Assembly: GCF_003014715.1 (NCBI RefSeq)
Contig: NZ_PYAV01000006.1
Span: 62,001 to 126,000, forward strand
DNA: 64,000 bases
Source of the DNA: Salsuginibacillus halophilus
GTDB taxonomy: Bacteria > Bacillota > Bacilli > Bacillales > Marinococcaceae
Reading direction: 5' to 3'
The translations under genes were made by a program, and so were the position numbers. Below, piece after piece: positions 9,391 through 19,648 of this stretch. Numbering within the stretch: position 1 is the first letter of the stretch; every line of letters starts with the position of its first letter. The notes beneath the pieces are model-generated. The model was not told the origin of the DNA. It did not search any database and worked only from the letters and a program-made list of their open reading frames with translations.

Positions 9391-9511
9391 GATATTCACT
9401 CCTTCTGCCCTGAATCGTTAAAGAATACAGAGTTGGTTTTCACACATAGAGAAATTATAGCAATACCCCTCTCGTTTTTCAACCACTGTTGACGAATTTC
9501 CCAATCTACAT

Positions 9512-10816
9512 TTATTGAGAGGAGTAGGCGCCGGCTTTTGTGCCATTTTTCTGATTGCGCTGGCGTTCTTTTTCTTTTTGCATATCATCAAGAAATTCTT
9601 GATTTGTTTTCTTTTCTTTCAACTTTTTAATAAAGCTTTCCACATATTCCTGTGAATCGTTCATGGTGCGGCGCATCATAAATAGTGTTTCAAGCTGATC
9701 TTTGGATACGAGCAGTTCTTCTTTGCGCGTGCTTGAGCGACGAATATCGATTGGCGGGAAAATCCGGCGCTCGGCGAGTTTGCGGTCTAAGTGCAGCTCC
9801 ATATTTCCGGTTCCTTTAAACTCTTCATAAATAACGTCATCCATGCGCGACCCGGTTTCAACAAGAGCTGTGGCAAGAATCGTTAAGCTTCCGCCCTCCT
9901 CAATATTACGCGCTGCACCGAAGAAGCGCTTCGGCCGGTGGAATGCTGCCGGATCGATACCGCCGGAAAGCGTACGACCGCTTGGTGGAATGACCAAGTT
10001 ATAAGCCCGGGCCAGGCGGGTGATGCTGTCCATTAAAATGACGACATCTTTTTTCTGCTCCACAAGACGCATTGCCCGTTCAAGCACGAGTTCAGCTACT
10101 TTAATATGGTTTTCCGGCACTTCATCAAACGTTGAGCTGACAACATCGCCATCTACCGAACGCTCAATATCTGTAACCTCTTCCGGGCGCTCATCAATTA
10201 ACAGCACCATGAGTTCAGATTCTGGATGGTTCTCGGTAATGCTGTTAGCAACTTCTTTTAAAAGGGAGGTTTTCCCTGCTTTTGGTGGCGCAACAATTAA
10301 ACCACGCTGACCAAAGCCGACCGGTGTGACCAGGTCCATAATGCGGGCGGAAGTCCGGCCCGGGGTAGTTTCAAGCGCTACTTTACGATCGGGATACAAA
10401 GGGGTAAGCGCCGGAAAATGCGGACGCTCCTTCGCTGTATCCGGCTCGTCACCATTCACCGCTGCCACTTGTAAAAGACCGTGATAGCGCTCATTGTCTT
10501 TTGGTGGACGAACTTTACCAGAAACACGATCACCATTACGTAAGTCGAAACGGCGGATCTGCGAAGCTGAAATATAAATATCTTCGTTACTCGGCATATA
10601 ATTGATCGGACGCAAAAAGCCGTAGCCTTCTGATTGAATGATCTCTAGTACACCTTCCATAAACATGTAGCCGTCTTTTTCCGCCTGGCTCTTTAAAATT
10701 GCAAACATAAGCTCACGTTTTGTCAGTTTGCTGTAATAAGAGACTTTATATTCCTTGGCTAATGCATAAAGCTCTTTCAAGTTTTTCTCTTCTAGCATAG
10801 CTAAATTTACACTCAA
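9512..10816 (-). CDS. rho: transcription termination factor Rho
   Basis: 434 residues. The N-terminal Rho-N helix-extended domain is followed by an S1/CSD-like RNA-binding domain ([13 protein letters not shown]), then the RecA-like ATPase with P-loop [13 protein letters not shown] (about 175-187), Walker B VILMDS and the Q-loop region. The frame starts at a TTG with GGTGA just upstream. Transcription probably starts from the promoter at 11034-11063, leaving a leader of about 210 nt, compatible with autoregulation as known for rho in other bacteria. Confidence 0.96.
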   Translation of the reverse strand: MSVNLAMLEEKNLKELYALAKEYKVSYYSKLTKRELMFAILKSQAEKDGYMFMEGVLEIIQSEGYGFLRPINYMPSNEDIYISASQIRRFDLRNGDRVSGKVRPPKDNERYHGLLQVAAVNGDEPDTAKERPHFPALTPLYPDRKVALETTPGRTSARIMDLVTPVGFGQRGLIVAPPKAGKTSLLKEVANSITENHPESELMVLLIDERPEEVTDIERSVDGDVVSSTFDEVPENHIKVAELVLERAMRLVEQKKDVVILMDSITRLARAYNLVIPPSGRTLSGGIDPAAFHRPKRFFGAARNIEEGGSLTILATALVETGSRMDDVIYEEFKGTGNMELHLDRKLAERRIFPPIDIRRSSTRKEELLVSKDQLETLFMMRRTMNDSQEYVESFIKKLKEKKTNQEFLDDMQKEKERQRNQKNGTKAGAYSSQ

Positions 10817-11033
10817 ACATCGTCACCACTTTTCTATAAATTCACGGCGCGCACGCCTTCAAATGTATGCTCAAGATGATTTGCAGCATACATAAGTACT
10901 TATTTATTGTTCTTATTCCTGTTGAGAACACCGGAAATGGTTACGTAAGACATCCAGTTGGACTAAAAACGGGAGGGTATCTGCAGTGAAAGGAATGAGC
11001 ACATGTTGAAGGATTACGTACGTTACTTCTTTT

Positions 11034-11063
11034 ATTGTACCTTGAAATGGCAGTGACGTTCAA
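11034..11063 (-). promoter_or_regulatory. candidate sigma-A promoter of rho
   Basis: Minus-strand TTGAAC (11058-11063) and TACAAT (11034-11039) are separated by 18 bp. They lie in the 329-bp gap between glpX and rho, which otherwise holds only the glpX terminator and the rho leader. Confidence 0.6.
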
Positions 11064-11100
11064 TTGAATTTTTTCGCCAGTAAAGCTCAAAAACTAACAG

Positions 11101-11129
11101 AAAGTGCGCCTTCTGCCCAGCGCACTTTC
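11101..11129 (-). terminator. terminator of glpX
   Basis: AAAGTGCGC/GCGCACTTT arms are followed on the minus strand by CTGTTAGTTTTTGAGC. It lies 17 bp past the glpX stop. Confidence 0.75.
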
Positions 11130-11145
11130 ATTCGTTCGACCGCAG

Positions 11146-12114
11146 TTACGGTTTAATAACAAAATCTGGCTTTTTGCTCACGTTGTGCGTACCGTCAACA
11201 AAGCGAACTGTACCTGATTTGGCACGCATAACGAGCGACTCTGTTGTAGCTCTGCCACCTTTAAAATGAACACCTTTTAGAAGCTCACCGTCAGTCACTC
11301 CGGTTGCCGCAAAGATCGCATCATCTCCGCCTACCAGGTCATCCATTCGAAGGACACGGTGAATATCATCAATCCCCATGCGTCCGCACCGTTCTTCCTG
11401 TTCTTCGGTTTGTGGCAAAAGACGTCCTTGCAATTCGCCACCGAGACACTTTAAGGCAACAGCTGCTAACACGCCTTCCGGTGCCCCGCCTGAGCCGATC
11501 AGCATATCTACACCGGTTTCATCAAACGCTGTATTCATCGCACCAGCTACATCACCGGCCGGGATCAACTTAATCCGGGCCCCTGTGCTGCGCACCTCAC
11601 TAATAAGTTCAGCGTGGCGGTCGCGGTCAAGAATAGAGACGACTAAATCTTCTACTTCTTTACCTTTTGCCTTCGCTACAGCATTTAAGTTATCAACGAC
11701 CGGTGCTTCCATATCAATAACACCTACCGCCTCAGGTCCTACTGCAATTTTGTCCATGTAAATGTCCGGTGCATGGAGCATGTGTCCATCATCAGCCACA
11801 CCTAGTACAGCGAGGGCATTCCAAGTTCCTTTCGCCACAATATCAGTGCCTTCCACCGGATCGACCGCAACATCGACCCGCGGTCCGAAACCGTTGCCGA
11901 GGGTTTCATCAATGTAAAGCATCGGTGCTTCATCGCGCTCACCTTCACCGATCACGACGGTACCTTTCATCGGGATCGTATCAAAGACATCCCGCATTGC
12001 GCTTGTCGCCGCGGCATCAGCCTCTTCCTTTTCGCCACGACCCATCCAGCGGGCGGCAGACAAAGCGGCTGCTTCTGTTACACGTACAAGCTCCATGGAT
12101 AAACTTCGTTCCAT
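11146..12114 (-). CDS. glpX: fructose-1,6-bisphosphatase class II
   Basis: 322 residues, normal for GlpX, which dephosphorylates fructose-1,6-bisphosphate in gluconeogenesis. The motifs [14 protein letters not shown] (residues 56-69) and DPVEGTD, which bind metal and phosphate, are present, as is [12 protein letters not shown]. It sits between murA and rho as in B. subtilis. The ribosome site GAGGGGG precedes the ATG by 8 bases. Confidence 0.96.
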   Translation of the reverse strand: MERSLSMELVRVTEAAALSAARWMGRGEKEEADAAATSAMRDVFDTIPMKGTVVIGEGERDEAPMLYIDETLGNGFGPRVDVAVDPVEGTDIVAKGTWNALAVLGVADDGHMLHAPDIYMDKIAVGPEAVGVIDMEAPVVDNLNAVAKAKGKEVEDLVVSILDRDRHAELISEVRSTGARIKLIPAGDVAGAMNTAFDETGVDMLIGSGGAPEGVLAAVALKCLGGELQGRLLPQTEEQEERCGRMGIDDIHRVLRMDDLVGGDDAIFAATGVTDGELLKGVHFKGGRATTESLVMRAKSGTVRFVDGTHNVSKKPDFVIKP

Positions 12115-12144
12115 TATTTTTCCCCCTCAGCGAGAACTTTAAAA

Positions 12145-13440
12145 TCAATATTCACGAACTTCTTGTGCTTCTTCTGCCGTTAACGGTGCACGCCAAATCC
12201 TTGCCCCAAGGGCGCGCAGTTTTTTCTCGATATGTTCATAACCCCGATCGATATCATCGATACCGACAATTTCTGTAGTGCCATCTGCCATTAATCCGGC
12301 AATCACAAGCGCAGCCCCGGCACGAAGGTCAGTAACTTGTACCGCAGCCGGCTGAAGTTTAACCGGACCTTCAATCAAGGCAGAGCGGCCTTCGAGCTTG
12401 ACACGTGCGTTCATGCGGCGTAGTTCATCAATATGTTTAAACCTGGCGCTATAAATCGTATCTGTTACCACACTAGTTCCTTCTGCTTTTGTCAGAAGAG
12501 CTGTCATTGGCTGCTGCAGATCTGTCGGAAAACCAGGGTGCACGAGGGTTTGAATATCGATCGGTTCTAAACGCTCGGACGCACAGACGCGCAGACGTTC
12601 ACCTGAGAACTCTACTTGAACACCCATTTCTTCAAGCTTGGCTGCTAGCGGTTCTACATGCTCTAGTATGACCGGTTCAAGCATGATTTCGCCGCCAGCT
12701 GCCGCGGCAGCAATCATATAGGTACCTGCTTCGATCCGGTCCGGGATAATAGCATGGGTGCATCCAGAAAGCACCTTTTGTCCTTCAATCCGGATCATAT
12801 CTGTGCCAGCCCCTTTAATATCAGCGCCCATGCTCGATAAAAGCGTAGCTACATCAATAATCTCCGGCTCTTTGGCGGCATTTTCAATCACTGTCCGGCC
12901 TTTTGCTTTTACAGCTGCAAGCATAATATTTATCGTCGCACCGACACTGACAACATCTAGGTAAATCCGGGCACCTGTCAGTTCTTGCGCACGGATATGC
13001 ATCGTGCCTTTTTCGGTGAATACCTCAGCTCCTAAAGCTTCAAAACCTTTCATGTGCTGGTCCATCGGGCGCGGACCTAAATCACAGCCACCGGGAAGGG
13101 TGAGCGAAGCCTGCTTAAAGCGCCCAAGCATTGCACCCATAAAATAATAAGAAGCCCGGAGCTGTTTCACTTGTGAGGCCGGCAGTGGTGCCGGCCGGCC
13201 CCCTTGTGGGTTAATGGTCACCCGGCTGCCTTCGCGATGAACAAACACCCCAGCTGCTTCGAGCATTTGCTGGAGAGCAGCGACATCTGAAATCGCCGGT
13301 ACATTTTCAATTTTTATTGTTGCATCTGCTAATAGAGCTGCTGGCAGTAAAGCCACAGCACTATTTTTCGCTCCGCTGATTGAAACTGAGCCGTGAAGCG
13401 GCGTCCCGCCTTCAACGAAAAGTTTATCCAAATGCGTCAC
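12145..13440 (-). CDS. murZ: UDP-N-acetylglucosamine 1-carboxyvinyltransferase (MurZ-type paralog)
   Basis: 431 residues. It transfers enolpyruvate from PEP to UDP-GlcNAc, the first committed step of peptidoglycan synthesis. The substrate Lys is in [12 protein letters not shown] and the fosfomycin-reactive Cys is in [11 protein letters not shown]. It aligns end to end with B. subtilis MurZ (MurAB), which holds the same position between glpX and the transaldolase-like gene. The frame starts at a GTG; a TTG at 13431 (giving DKLFVEGG as the N-terminus) is an equally possible start. Confidence 0.95.
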   Translation of the reverse strand: MTHLDKLFVEGGTPLHGSVSISGAKNSAVALLPAALLADATIKIENVPAISDVAALQQMLEAAGVFVHREGSRVTINPQGGRPAPLPASQVKQLRASYYFMGAMLGRFKQASLTLPGGCDLGPRPMDQHMKGFEALGAEVFTEKGTMHIRAQELTGARIYLDVVSVGATINIMLAAVKAKGRTVIENAAKEPEIIDVATLLSSMGADIKGAGTDMIRIEGQKVLSGCTHAIIPDRIEAGTYMIAAAAAGGEIMLEPVILEHVEPLAAKLEEMGVQVEFSGERLRVCASERLEPIDIQTLVHPGFPTDLQQPMTALLTKAEGTSVVTDTIYSARFKHIDELRRMNARVKLEGRSALIEGPVKLQPAAVQVTDLRAGAALVIAGLMADGTTEIVGIDDIDRGYEHIEKKLRALGARIWRAPLTAEEAQEVREY

Positions 13441-13498
13441 ATCCTCTTTTCATTGCGGCTGTCGCCGTCTTGACGCATACTTCATTGTTGGGTTGGCA

Positions 13499-14137
13499 TC
13501 AACCGTTCCAGTCTTTTAAGAATTTTTCAATGCCTTGATCTGTTAATGGGTGCTGCATGAGCTGTTCGATGACCTTGAAAGGCACTGTGGAAATATGAGC
13601 TCCCCGCGCTGCTGCTTCTGACACGTGCATCGGGTGACGTACGGAGGCTGCAATAATTTCTGTGGAAATGTCATGGACAGCAAAAATATGGGCAATCTCA
13701 TCAATTAAATCGAGGCCGTTATGACCAATATCATCGAGCCGGCCAATAAACGGGGAAACGTACGTTGCACCAGCACGTGCGGCAAGCAAGGCTTGGACGC
13801 TGGAGAAGACGAGCGTAACATTCGTTTTGATTCCTTCATCAGTGAACGTTTTTACAGCTTGCAGACCATCTTTTGTCATTGGGACTTTCACGGTAATGTT
13901 TGGTGCAATTTTAGCAAGCTCCCGACCTTCATTAATCATTCCTTCTGCATCTGTTGCAATAACTTCGGCACTAACCGAACCTTCCGTTACAACTGAAGTG
14001 ATTTCCTTTAAACGGTCATGGAAATTGACACCTTCTTTTGCTACAAGGCTCGGATTGGTCGTTACGCCATCTAGTACGCCAAGCGCGTGTGCCGCCTGAA
14101 TGTCATCAAGATTTGCTGTATCAATAAAGAATTTCAC
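13499..14137 (-). CDS. tal: transaldolase / fructose-6-phosphate aldolase-like protein (YwjH type)
   Basis: 212 residues, the short TalC/FSA-like class of transaldolases. It is a TIM-barrel enzyme with the Schiff-base Lys in NITVKVPMT (about residue 84) and the motifs [14 protein letters not shown] and [11 protein letters not shown]. The start is a GTG preceded by AGGGGGCC. In B. subtilis the ortholog ywjH holds the same place next to fbaA, and the sugar-phosphate role fits. Whether it acts as transaldolase or as F6P aldolase cannot be decided from sequence. Confidence 0.93.
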   Translation of the reverse strand: MKFFIDTANLDDIQAAHALGVLDGVTTNPSLVAKEGVNFHDRLKEITSVVTEGSVSAEVIATDAEGMINEGRELAKIAPNITVKVPMTKDGLQAVKTFTDEGIKTNVTLVFSSVQALLAARAGATYVSPFIGRLDDIGHNGLDLIDEIAHIFAVHDISTEIIAASVRHPMHVSEAAARGAHISTVPFKVIEQLMQHPLTDQGIEKFLKDWNG

Positions 14138-14244
14138 GATGTTGGCCCCCTGTTGAAAAATTCAATTTTCTTAGATTATAACGATGCTTTTGACGCACCG
14201 GAGTCAAGAGATTAATGTGTAAACCTTTACAAAACAAGGTTTAA

Positions 14245-14293
14245 AAATGAAGAAGGGCGCAGAAGGCCAGCAGCCCTCTGCTCTTCTTCATAA
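14245..14293 (-). terminator. terminator of fbaA
   Basis: Long imperfect hairpin (ATGAAGAAG... with ...CTTCTTCAT) followed on the minus strand by TTTTTAAACC, just past the fba stop. Confidence 0.75.
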
Positions 14294-14299
14294 AACGCT

Positions 14300-15166
14300 T
14301 TACGCTTGGTTGGAAGAACCAAAGTCACGCATTTTGCCTTTAACTGTTTCTTTGATCGCTTCACGTGCCGGACCGAGATATTTACGTGGGTCGTACTGGT
14401 TCGGCTGCTCTTCAAAGACCTCTTTAATCTTTTCAGTTGCAGCGATCTGGCTTTCTGTGTTCACGTTAACTTTTGCATGGCCATAACGGATCGCCTTTTT
14501 CACGTCTTCAACCGGCAGGCCTGTACCGCCGTGCAGAACGAGTGGTACGTTGCCGACAAGGTTGTTGATTTCTTCCATGCGGTTAAAACCAAGGTTCGGC
14601 TCGCCTTTGTAAGGACCATGTACAGAACCGAGTGCTGGAGCAAAGCAGTCAACGCCTGTCTCACGGATTAAACGCTCACACTCTTCCGGAATCGCGTAAG
14701 CTGCTTCAGCATCATCAACGACAATATCGTCTTCTTGACCGCCGATGCGACCGAGTTCTGCTTCAACAGAAACACCGGCTGCATGCGCAACTTCTACAAC
14801 ACGCTTTGTTAGTGCAATGTTTTCTTCAAGCGGATCGTGGGAACCGTCAATCATTACGGATGTAAAGCCAGCATGAATCGCTTGAACACACTTGTCAAAG
14901 CTGGAGCCGTGGTCCAAGTGAATCGCGACCGGAACAGTAACGTTATAAGCATCCATCAAAGATTTCACTAAGGACACAACAGCCGGGAAACCGCCCATAT
15001 ATTTTGCAGCACCTTCGGATACACCACAAATCACCGGGGACTGCTCTTCTTCAGCCGCCTGCAGAATAGCCTGGGTGAACTCCAGGTTGTTTAAGTTGTA
15101 CTGCCCGACCGCATAGTTGTTTGCTTTCGCTGTGCGGAGCATTTCTGTCATTGATACTAAAGGCAT
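14300..15166 (-). CDS. fbaA: fructose-bisphosphate aldolase class II
   Basis: 288 residues of the zinc-dependent class II aldolase family, cleaving fructose-1,6-bisphosphate in glycolysis. Visible are the zinc and catalytic motifs [12 protein letters not shown] (His-Asp-His region near residue 82), [24 protein letters not shown] and the phosphate loop VLHGGTGLP. The ribosome site AAGGAGGAGTTACC precedes the ATG. It is transcribed in the same direction as spo0F and tal, and has its own terminator at 14245. Confidence 0.97.
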   Translation of the reverse strand: MPLVSMTEMLRTAKANNYAVGQYNLNNLEFTQAILQAAEEEQSPVICGVSEGAAKYMGGFPAVVSLVKSLMDAYNVTVPVAIHLDHGSSFDKCVQAIHAGFTSVMIDGSHDPLEENIALTKRVVEVAHAAGVSVEAELGRIGGQEDDIVVDDAEAAYAIPEECERLIRETGVDCFAPALGSVHGPYKGEPNLGFNRMEEINNLVGNVPLVLHGGTGLPVEDVKKAIRYGHAKVNVNTESQIAATEKIKEVFEEQPNQYDPRKYLGPAREAIKETVKGKMRDFGSSNQA

Positions 15167-15327
15167 GGTAACTCCTCCTTCATTTCTTCTCTATAATCTC
15201 TTGACTCCTAATGGGGTGTGTCAACCTGACGGTGCACCGTTCTCCATCAGTATCTTCGGTTATTATATCACATTCACCGGCTTTTTCATCCGGTTTCACG
15301 AAAAACGAAAGCAGGATTTCGAAAAAA

Positions 15328-15696
15328 TTATGACGTACCTGCATCAAGCTGCTGCCACACTTCCCGGCGCACCTCTTCAATATCAAACGGCTTGGAAAAA
15401 TAGTTCAAGACCCCGAGCTCCCCAGCCCGCTCACGCATATTTAATTCTTCGTAAGCCGTCATCATTATGACCGGCATGTGAAACGAACGGCTGCGCAGAT
15501 GTTCAAGCACTTCGAGCCCATCCATTCCCGGAATTTTCATATCTAAAAGAAGAAGATCAGGCTCAGCTTGTTCAGCTGTTGCAAGCGCCTGTTCGCCATT
15601 TGCTGCTTCACAGACGTTTAAACCGTCTTCCTGAAGTACTTCACGCAGCAGCATACGTATCCCTTCTTGATCATCCACAATCATTACTGTTTTCAT
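15328..15696 (-). CDS. spo0F: sporulation phosphorelay response regulator Spo0F
   Basis: 122 residues: a single receiver domain with no output domain, as in Spo0F. The acid pocket DD is at residues 8-9, the phosphoryl-accepting Asp at 52 (LLLLDMKIPGMDG), the switch Thr in MTAYEELNM and the Lys in FSKPFDIEE. The ATG at 15696 is chosen because GAGGGG lies 8 bases upstream and the protein then aligns with B. subtilis Spo0F; the longer frame to 15792 has no support. It relays phosphate from sporulation kinases to Spo0B. Gene order with pyrG and fbaA is conserved. Confidence 0.95.
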   Translation of the reverse strand: MKTVMIVDDQEGIRMLLREVLQEDGLNVCEAANGEQALATAEQAEPDLLLLDMKIPGMDGLEVLEHLRSRSFHMPVIMMTAYEELNMRERAGELGVLNYFSKPFDIEEVRREVWQQLDAGTS

Positions 15697-15735
15697 GAAA
15701 AGACCCCTCACATAATTTGCCTTATTTATATAGTA

Positions 15736-15764
15736 AACCTCACAGCTTTTAAGGTAAATCCTTT
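15736..15764 (-). promoter_or_regulatory. candidate sigma-H promoter and 0A-like box for spo0F
   Basis: Minus-strand AAAGGATTT (15756-15764) fits the sigma-H -35 consensus; a partial -10 (TGTGAGGTT) follows at 11-bp spacing. TATCGAA (15762-15768), one base from the Spo0A box TGTCGAA, overlaps it. In B. subtilis spo0F is sigma-H dependent. The -10 match is weak. Confidence 0.35.
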
Positions 15765-15826
15765 CGATAATGTTAATCGCTTTCATTTTCATTACTATTG
15801 AAACCCATTCCTGTGCCGAAATAACG

Positions 15827-15835
15827 TGTTATAAT
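15827..15835 (+). promoter_or_regulatory. extended -10 promoter of the DUF2529 gene
   Basis: TGTTATAAT is an extended -10 element 32 bp before the ATG of the gene at 15867. No good -35 box is seen. Confidence 0.5.
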
Positions 15836-15866
15836 TCGATGGCACAATCGATTTGGAGGCGTTAAA

Positions 15867-16391
15867 ATGATCAAAATGTTCTCTACGCAACTGCAAGGTG
15901 TATTTCAAAAAATTCAACAGGAAGAAGAAGCACTTGAAGATGGTGCCCGCCTTTTAGCGCAAGCTGTAAAAGGCAGTGGCACACTTTATACAACAGCAAC
16001 CCCAAAAGCTGCCGGTATTGAAGCTGCGGCACGCTGTGCAGCTGATGCACCTGCAGGCTGCACTCCTTTTCCAGATGATAACAATAAAGATTTCAGCCCG
16101 ATGGACCGGGTATTAATTTTCAGCGCCGCCGGGGAAAAAGAAGCGCTTACTGAGCTGCTTGAGCAAGCGGCAGCGTCTTTTGTTCCGGCTGTCGTCATTG
16201 GTCCAGAAGCTGTAGATGTTGCAAGTGCAGAAGGTGTGGAAGCTCCGATCCACATACCGACGTACGCAACGGACGGGCTTGTGCCTGATTTAGACGGCAG
16301 CCGTTTTGGTGACGGTACAACCTTAGCCGGGCTTTATGCGTTTCAACTCCTCGCACTATTCATCCAGGATATGCTTGAAGATGCTGAATAA
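15867..16391 (+). CDS. DUF2529 family protein (YwjG type)
   Basis: 174 residues matching the DUF2529 family, found as ywjG between spo0F and pyrG in B. subtilis and on the opposite strand to both, as here. The N-terminal MFSTQLQGVFQKIQ and the sugar-isomerase-like segments (GSGTLYTTAT, DRVLIFSAAGEKEAL, PAVVIGPEAV) suggest a SIS-like fold. Its biochemical function is not known. The ribosome site TTGGAGGCGTTAAA precedes the ATG. It is convergent with pyrG across the MITE-like element. Confidence 0.88.
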   Translation: MIKMFSTQLQGVFQKIQQEEEALEDGARLLAQAVKGSGTLYTTATPKAAGIEAAARCAADAPAGCTPFPDDNNKDFSPMDRVLIFSAAGEKEALTELLEQAAASFVPAVVIGPEAVDVASAEGVEAPIHIPTYATDGLVPDLDGSRFGDGTTLAGLYAFQLLALFIQDMLEDAE

Positions 16392-16430
16392 TCTAACCTA
16401 CGTTTGATAAATACTTCATAGATGTATCAT

Positions 16431-16472
16431 AAATCAACCCCCACCGCAGCTATTTGCGGTGGGGGTTGATTT
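16431..16472 (+). terminator. terminator hairpin, DUF2529-side duplicate
   Basis: Long stem with arms CAACCCCCACCGCA and TGCGGTGGGGGTTG, 39 bp past the DUF2529 stop. An almost identical hairpin (two loop differences) is at 16903-16944. The two flank copy 2 of the MITE-like element. Confidence 0.75.
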
Positions 16473-16902
16473 GAGTGTGCAGACAAGCTTTTAAGTAAGA
16501 CTACGGCTGACGTCGCTTTTCGGCGGACGCTGTTCATGGTGGCGCCGCCGCCGGTGCTCGTCAGCTTTGCGTCATTTCATGGTCATAAATGTTAGAGATC
16601 TAAATGATCAAGCAATATCTACATGAATCCATTTCATCATGACGCTTTATGAGTGATCAAACGAACCATATACAAATGTAAAAGTGACCGAAACGAAAGA
16701 CGGCGACTCCCAGAGGGTCAAGCGCAGGCTGAAGATCCACTTGTTCGATTGACAATCCAATCGAGCAAGTTAGCTGAAGCCAAGCCCTCGGGAAAGCGTC
16801 CGTCTGAAGTAAAGGTCTCTTACCCTCTTAACAGGGCAGCCCGCGAAGCTCGGAACAGTATGCTGTACTTGAATTTCAAGCCTGGCCTTGCCGCCACCCC
16901 GT
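16473..16902. mobile_element. MITE-like terminator-associated element, copy 2
   Basis: 430 bp with no convincing gene between two near-identical terminator hairpins. The left end GAGTGTGCAGACAAGCTTTT matches copies 1, 3 and 4. The right end (CCTTGCCGCCACCCC) is a decayed version of the right ends of copies 1 and 3. It holds the GGCTGACG...CGTCAGC block and the structured core at 16697-16806. Convergent flanking genes make it safe from disrupting a promoter. Confidence 0.7.
16697..16806. repeat. structured core of the element (cruciform-like)
   Basis: Outer arms AGACGGCGACT and AGCGTCCGTCT enclose CTGAAGATCC, an inner stem (CTTGTTCGATTG with CAATCGAGCAAG) and GCTGAAGC. The same framework is at 32289-32398 and, reversed, at about 31788-31878. 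Confidence 0.7.
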
Positions 16903-16944
16903 AATCAACCCCCACCGCAGCCGTTTGCGGTGGGGGTTGATTTT
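16903..16944 (-). terminator. terminator of pyrG
   Basis: Stem CAACCCCCACCGCA/TGCGGTGGGGGTTG directly after the pyrG stop. Same sequence as 16431-16472 apart from two loop bases. Confidence 0.8.
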
Positions 16945-16946
16945 GG

Positions 16947-18560
<1,614 letters not shown>

Positions 18561-18689
18561 TCATCGACTCCTTTTTTAATTTCCCATTACAGTCTGCAGC
18601 TGGCGTTATCATTAAGAGGGAGGCTGTTAAGATTCGTCAGCCTGTAGGGTCCAGCTTATATTGCAGGAAGCGCCTGGCTCCCGGCATTA

Positions 18690-18743
18690 AAAAAACAAAA
18701 GGGCCGCCGAATTTATGTAGTCTTCGGGGGCGCACTTTTGTTT
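18690..18743 (-). terminator. pyrG leader attenuator
   Basis: Stem with CAAAAG...CGAA and TTCG...CTTTTG arms, followed on the minus strand by TTTTTTT. Its 5' arm carries a C-run (GCGCCCCC) that could pair with an extra-G 5' end of the transcript. It is about 60-110 nt from the predicted start site and about 135 bp before pyrG. Confidence 0.75.
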
Positions 18744-18796
18744 TAATATGCAATCTTGTATGCCAATGTCGTTCGTTTATTTCACGTTCTGCAAAA

Positions 18797-18836
18797 GCCC
18801 AAAGATGATTTTACTCCGGCACTTTTGAAAAGTCAA
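18797..18836 (-). promoter_or_regulatory. pyrG promoter with GGGC start site
   Basis: Minus-strand TTGACT (18831-18836), 17-bp spacer, TAAAAT (18808-18813), then seven bases to GGGCTT at 18800. In B. subtilis, low CTP stalls polymerase at the C after GGG and extra G residues are added, which then pair with the attenuator. The same layout is visible here. Confidence 0.8.
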
Positions 18837-18857
18837 GCGTTTGCCGGACCGGAAAAA

Positions 18858-19343
18858 TTACTCTTCTTCATCAGTGCTTGGTGTAACTTCCTGGCTGTCA
18901 TCAAACGCTGCAAACTCGTCTTTTTCCTCGGCTCCAGCGTTTTCTTCTTGAGATAATTCATCGAGCTCGTCTTCAATATTTTCAAAGCCTTCTTCAAAAT
19001 CTTCATCAAGCATGGCGTCTTCCGGCGGTGCTTCTGTTGATTTTTTCTTGTTCGCCTTAAAGGTTGAAGCGAGTTCTTCGTCGCTCGTTTCTGCAGGATA
19101 CCAGCCGCGCAGTGCCCAGTGGTTGTCACCCATGTAAGCAAAGCGGCCGTCGATATTCATCGTGGTATAAAGCTTTGTGCGGCGCGCCCGCTTTTCATCG
19201 CCTCCATAACCTTTCATTTCAGCGATTTCTTCGAACAAATTGGTATATGCCACCGGCTCTTTCTTTTCTGCCATGAGTGCATGAGCAATTTCTAACGAAG
19301 AGAACTCTTGAATTTGTTCATTCGTGTACGTTTTCAGACCCAA
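18858..19343 (-). CDS. rpoE: RNA polymerase delta subunit
   Basis: 161 residues from a TTG at 19343, which gives the N-terminus GLKTYTNEQIQEF that aligns with B. subtilis RpoE; AGGAAGTGGGG lies just upstream. The N-terminal winged-helix HARE-HTH domain (residues 1-90, NIDGRFAYMGDNHWALRGWYP) is followed by a long Asp/Glu-rich tail ending in EEE, the hallmark of delta. Delta displaces nucleic acids from RNA polymerase and speeds recycling. Neighbouring pyrG has its own promoter directly after the rpoE stop. Confidence 0.95.
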   Translation of the reverse strand: MGLKTYTNEQIQEFSSLEIAHALMAEKKEPVAYTNLFEEIAEMKGYGGDEKRARRTKLYTTMNIDGRFAYMGDNHWALRGWYPAETSDEELASTFKANKKKSTEAPPEDAMLDEDFEEGFENIEDELDELSQEENAGAEEKDEFAAFDDSQEVTPSTDEEE

Positions 19344-19545
19344 GGACCCCACTTCCTTTCCGTTCATATTCATCGGCGGGAGCAGCTGAGTTCAGCCTTC
19401 CCCCACAGGGTATCCGTTATCAATCATACCTTTCATTATAAACATATCTATACGGTTTATGCCAGCACTGGCGCACATTTTTTTCAAGCTGACATAAGAA
19501 AAGTTTAAGAGAAAGAGGCATTGGTCCAATCGCACGCAAAACCTG

Positions 19546-19563
19546 CCCCTGCATACACAGGGG
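19546..19563 (-). terminator. short hairpin terminator of the acyl-CoA operon
   Basis: CCCCTG/CAGGGG arms followed on the minus strand by CAGGTTTTGCG. It lies 86 bp after the icmF stop, directly beyond a remnant of the MITE-like element. Confidence 0.55.
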
Positions 19564-19640
19564 ACTAGCGTGTAGACAATGTTTTAATACCACCTGTGGA
19601 GGACGCGGACGCATGCCTCGGGTAAGACTTCAACTTCCTC
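19564..19640. mobile_element. MITE-like element remnant, copy 4
   Basis: TAGCGTGTAGACAATGTTTT abuts the terminator hairpin at 19546-19563, as the left end does in the other copies. A short stretch resembling the element tail (CCTCGGGTAAGACTTCAACT) follows. The rest of the element is missing. Confidence 0.5.
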
Positions 19641-19648
19641 GGCAGCCA

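Noticed and set aside
11304-12278. Plus-strand frames opposite glpX and murA
   Set aside because: They are shadows of two well-supported minus-strand genes and look like no protein family.
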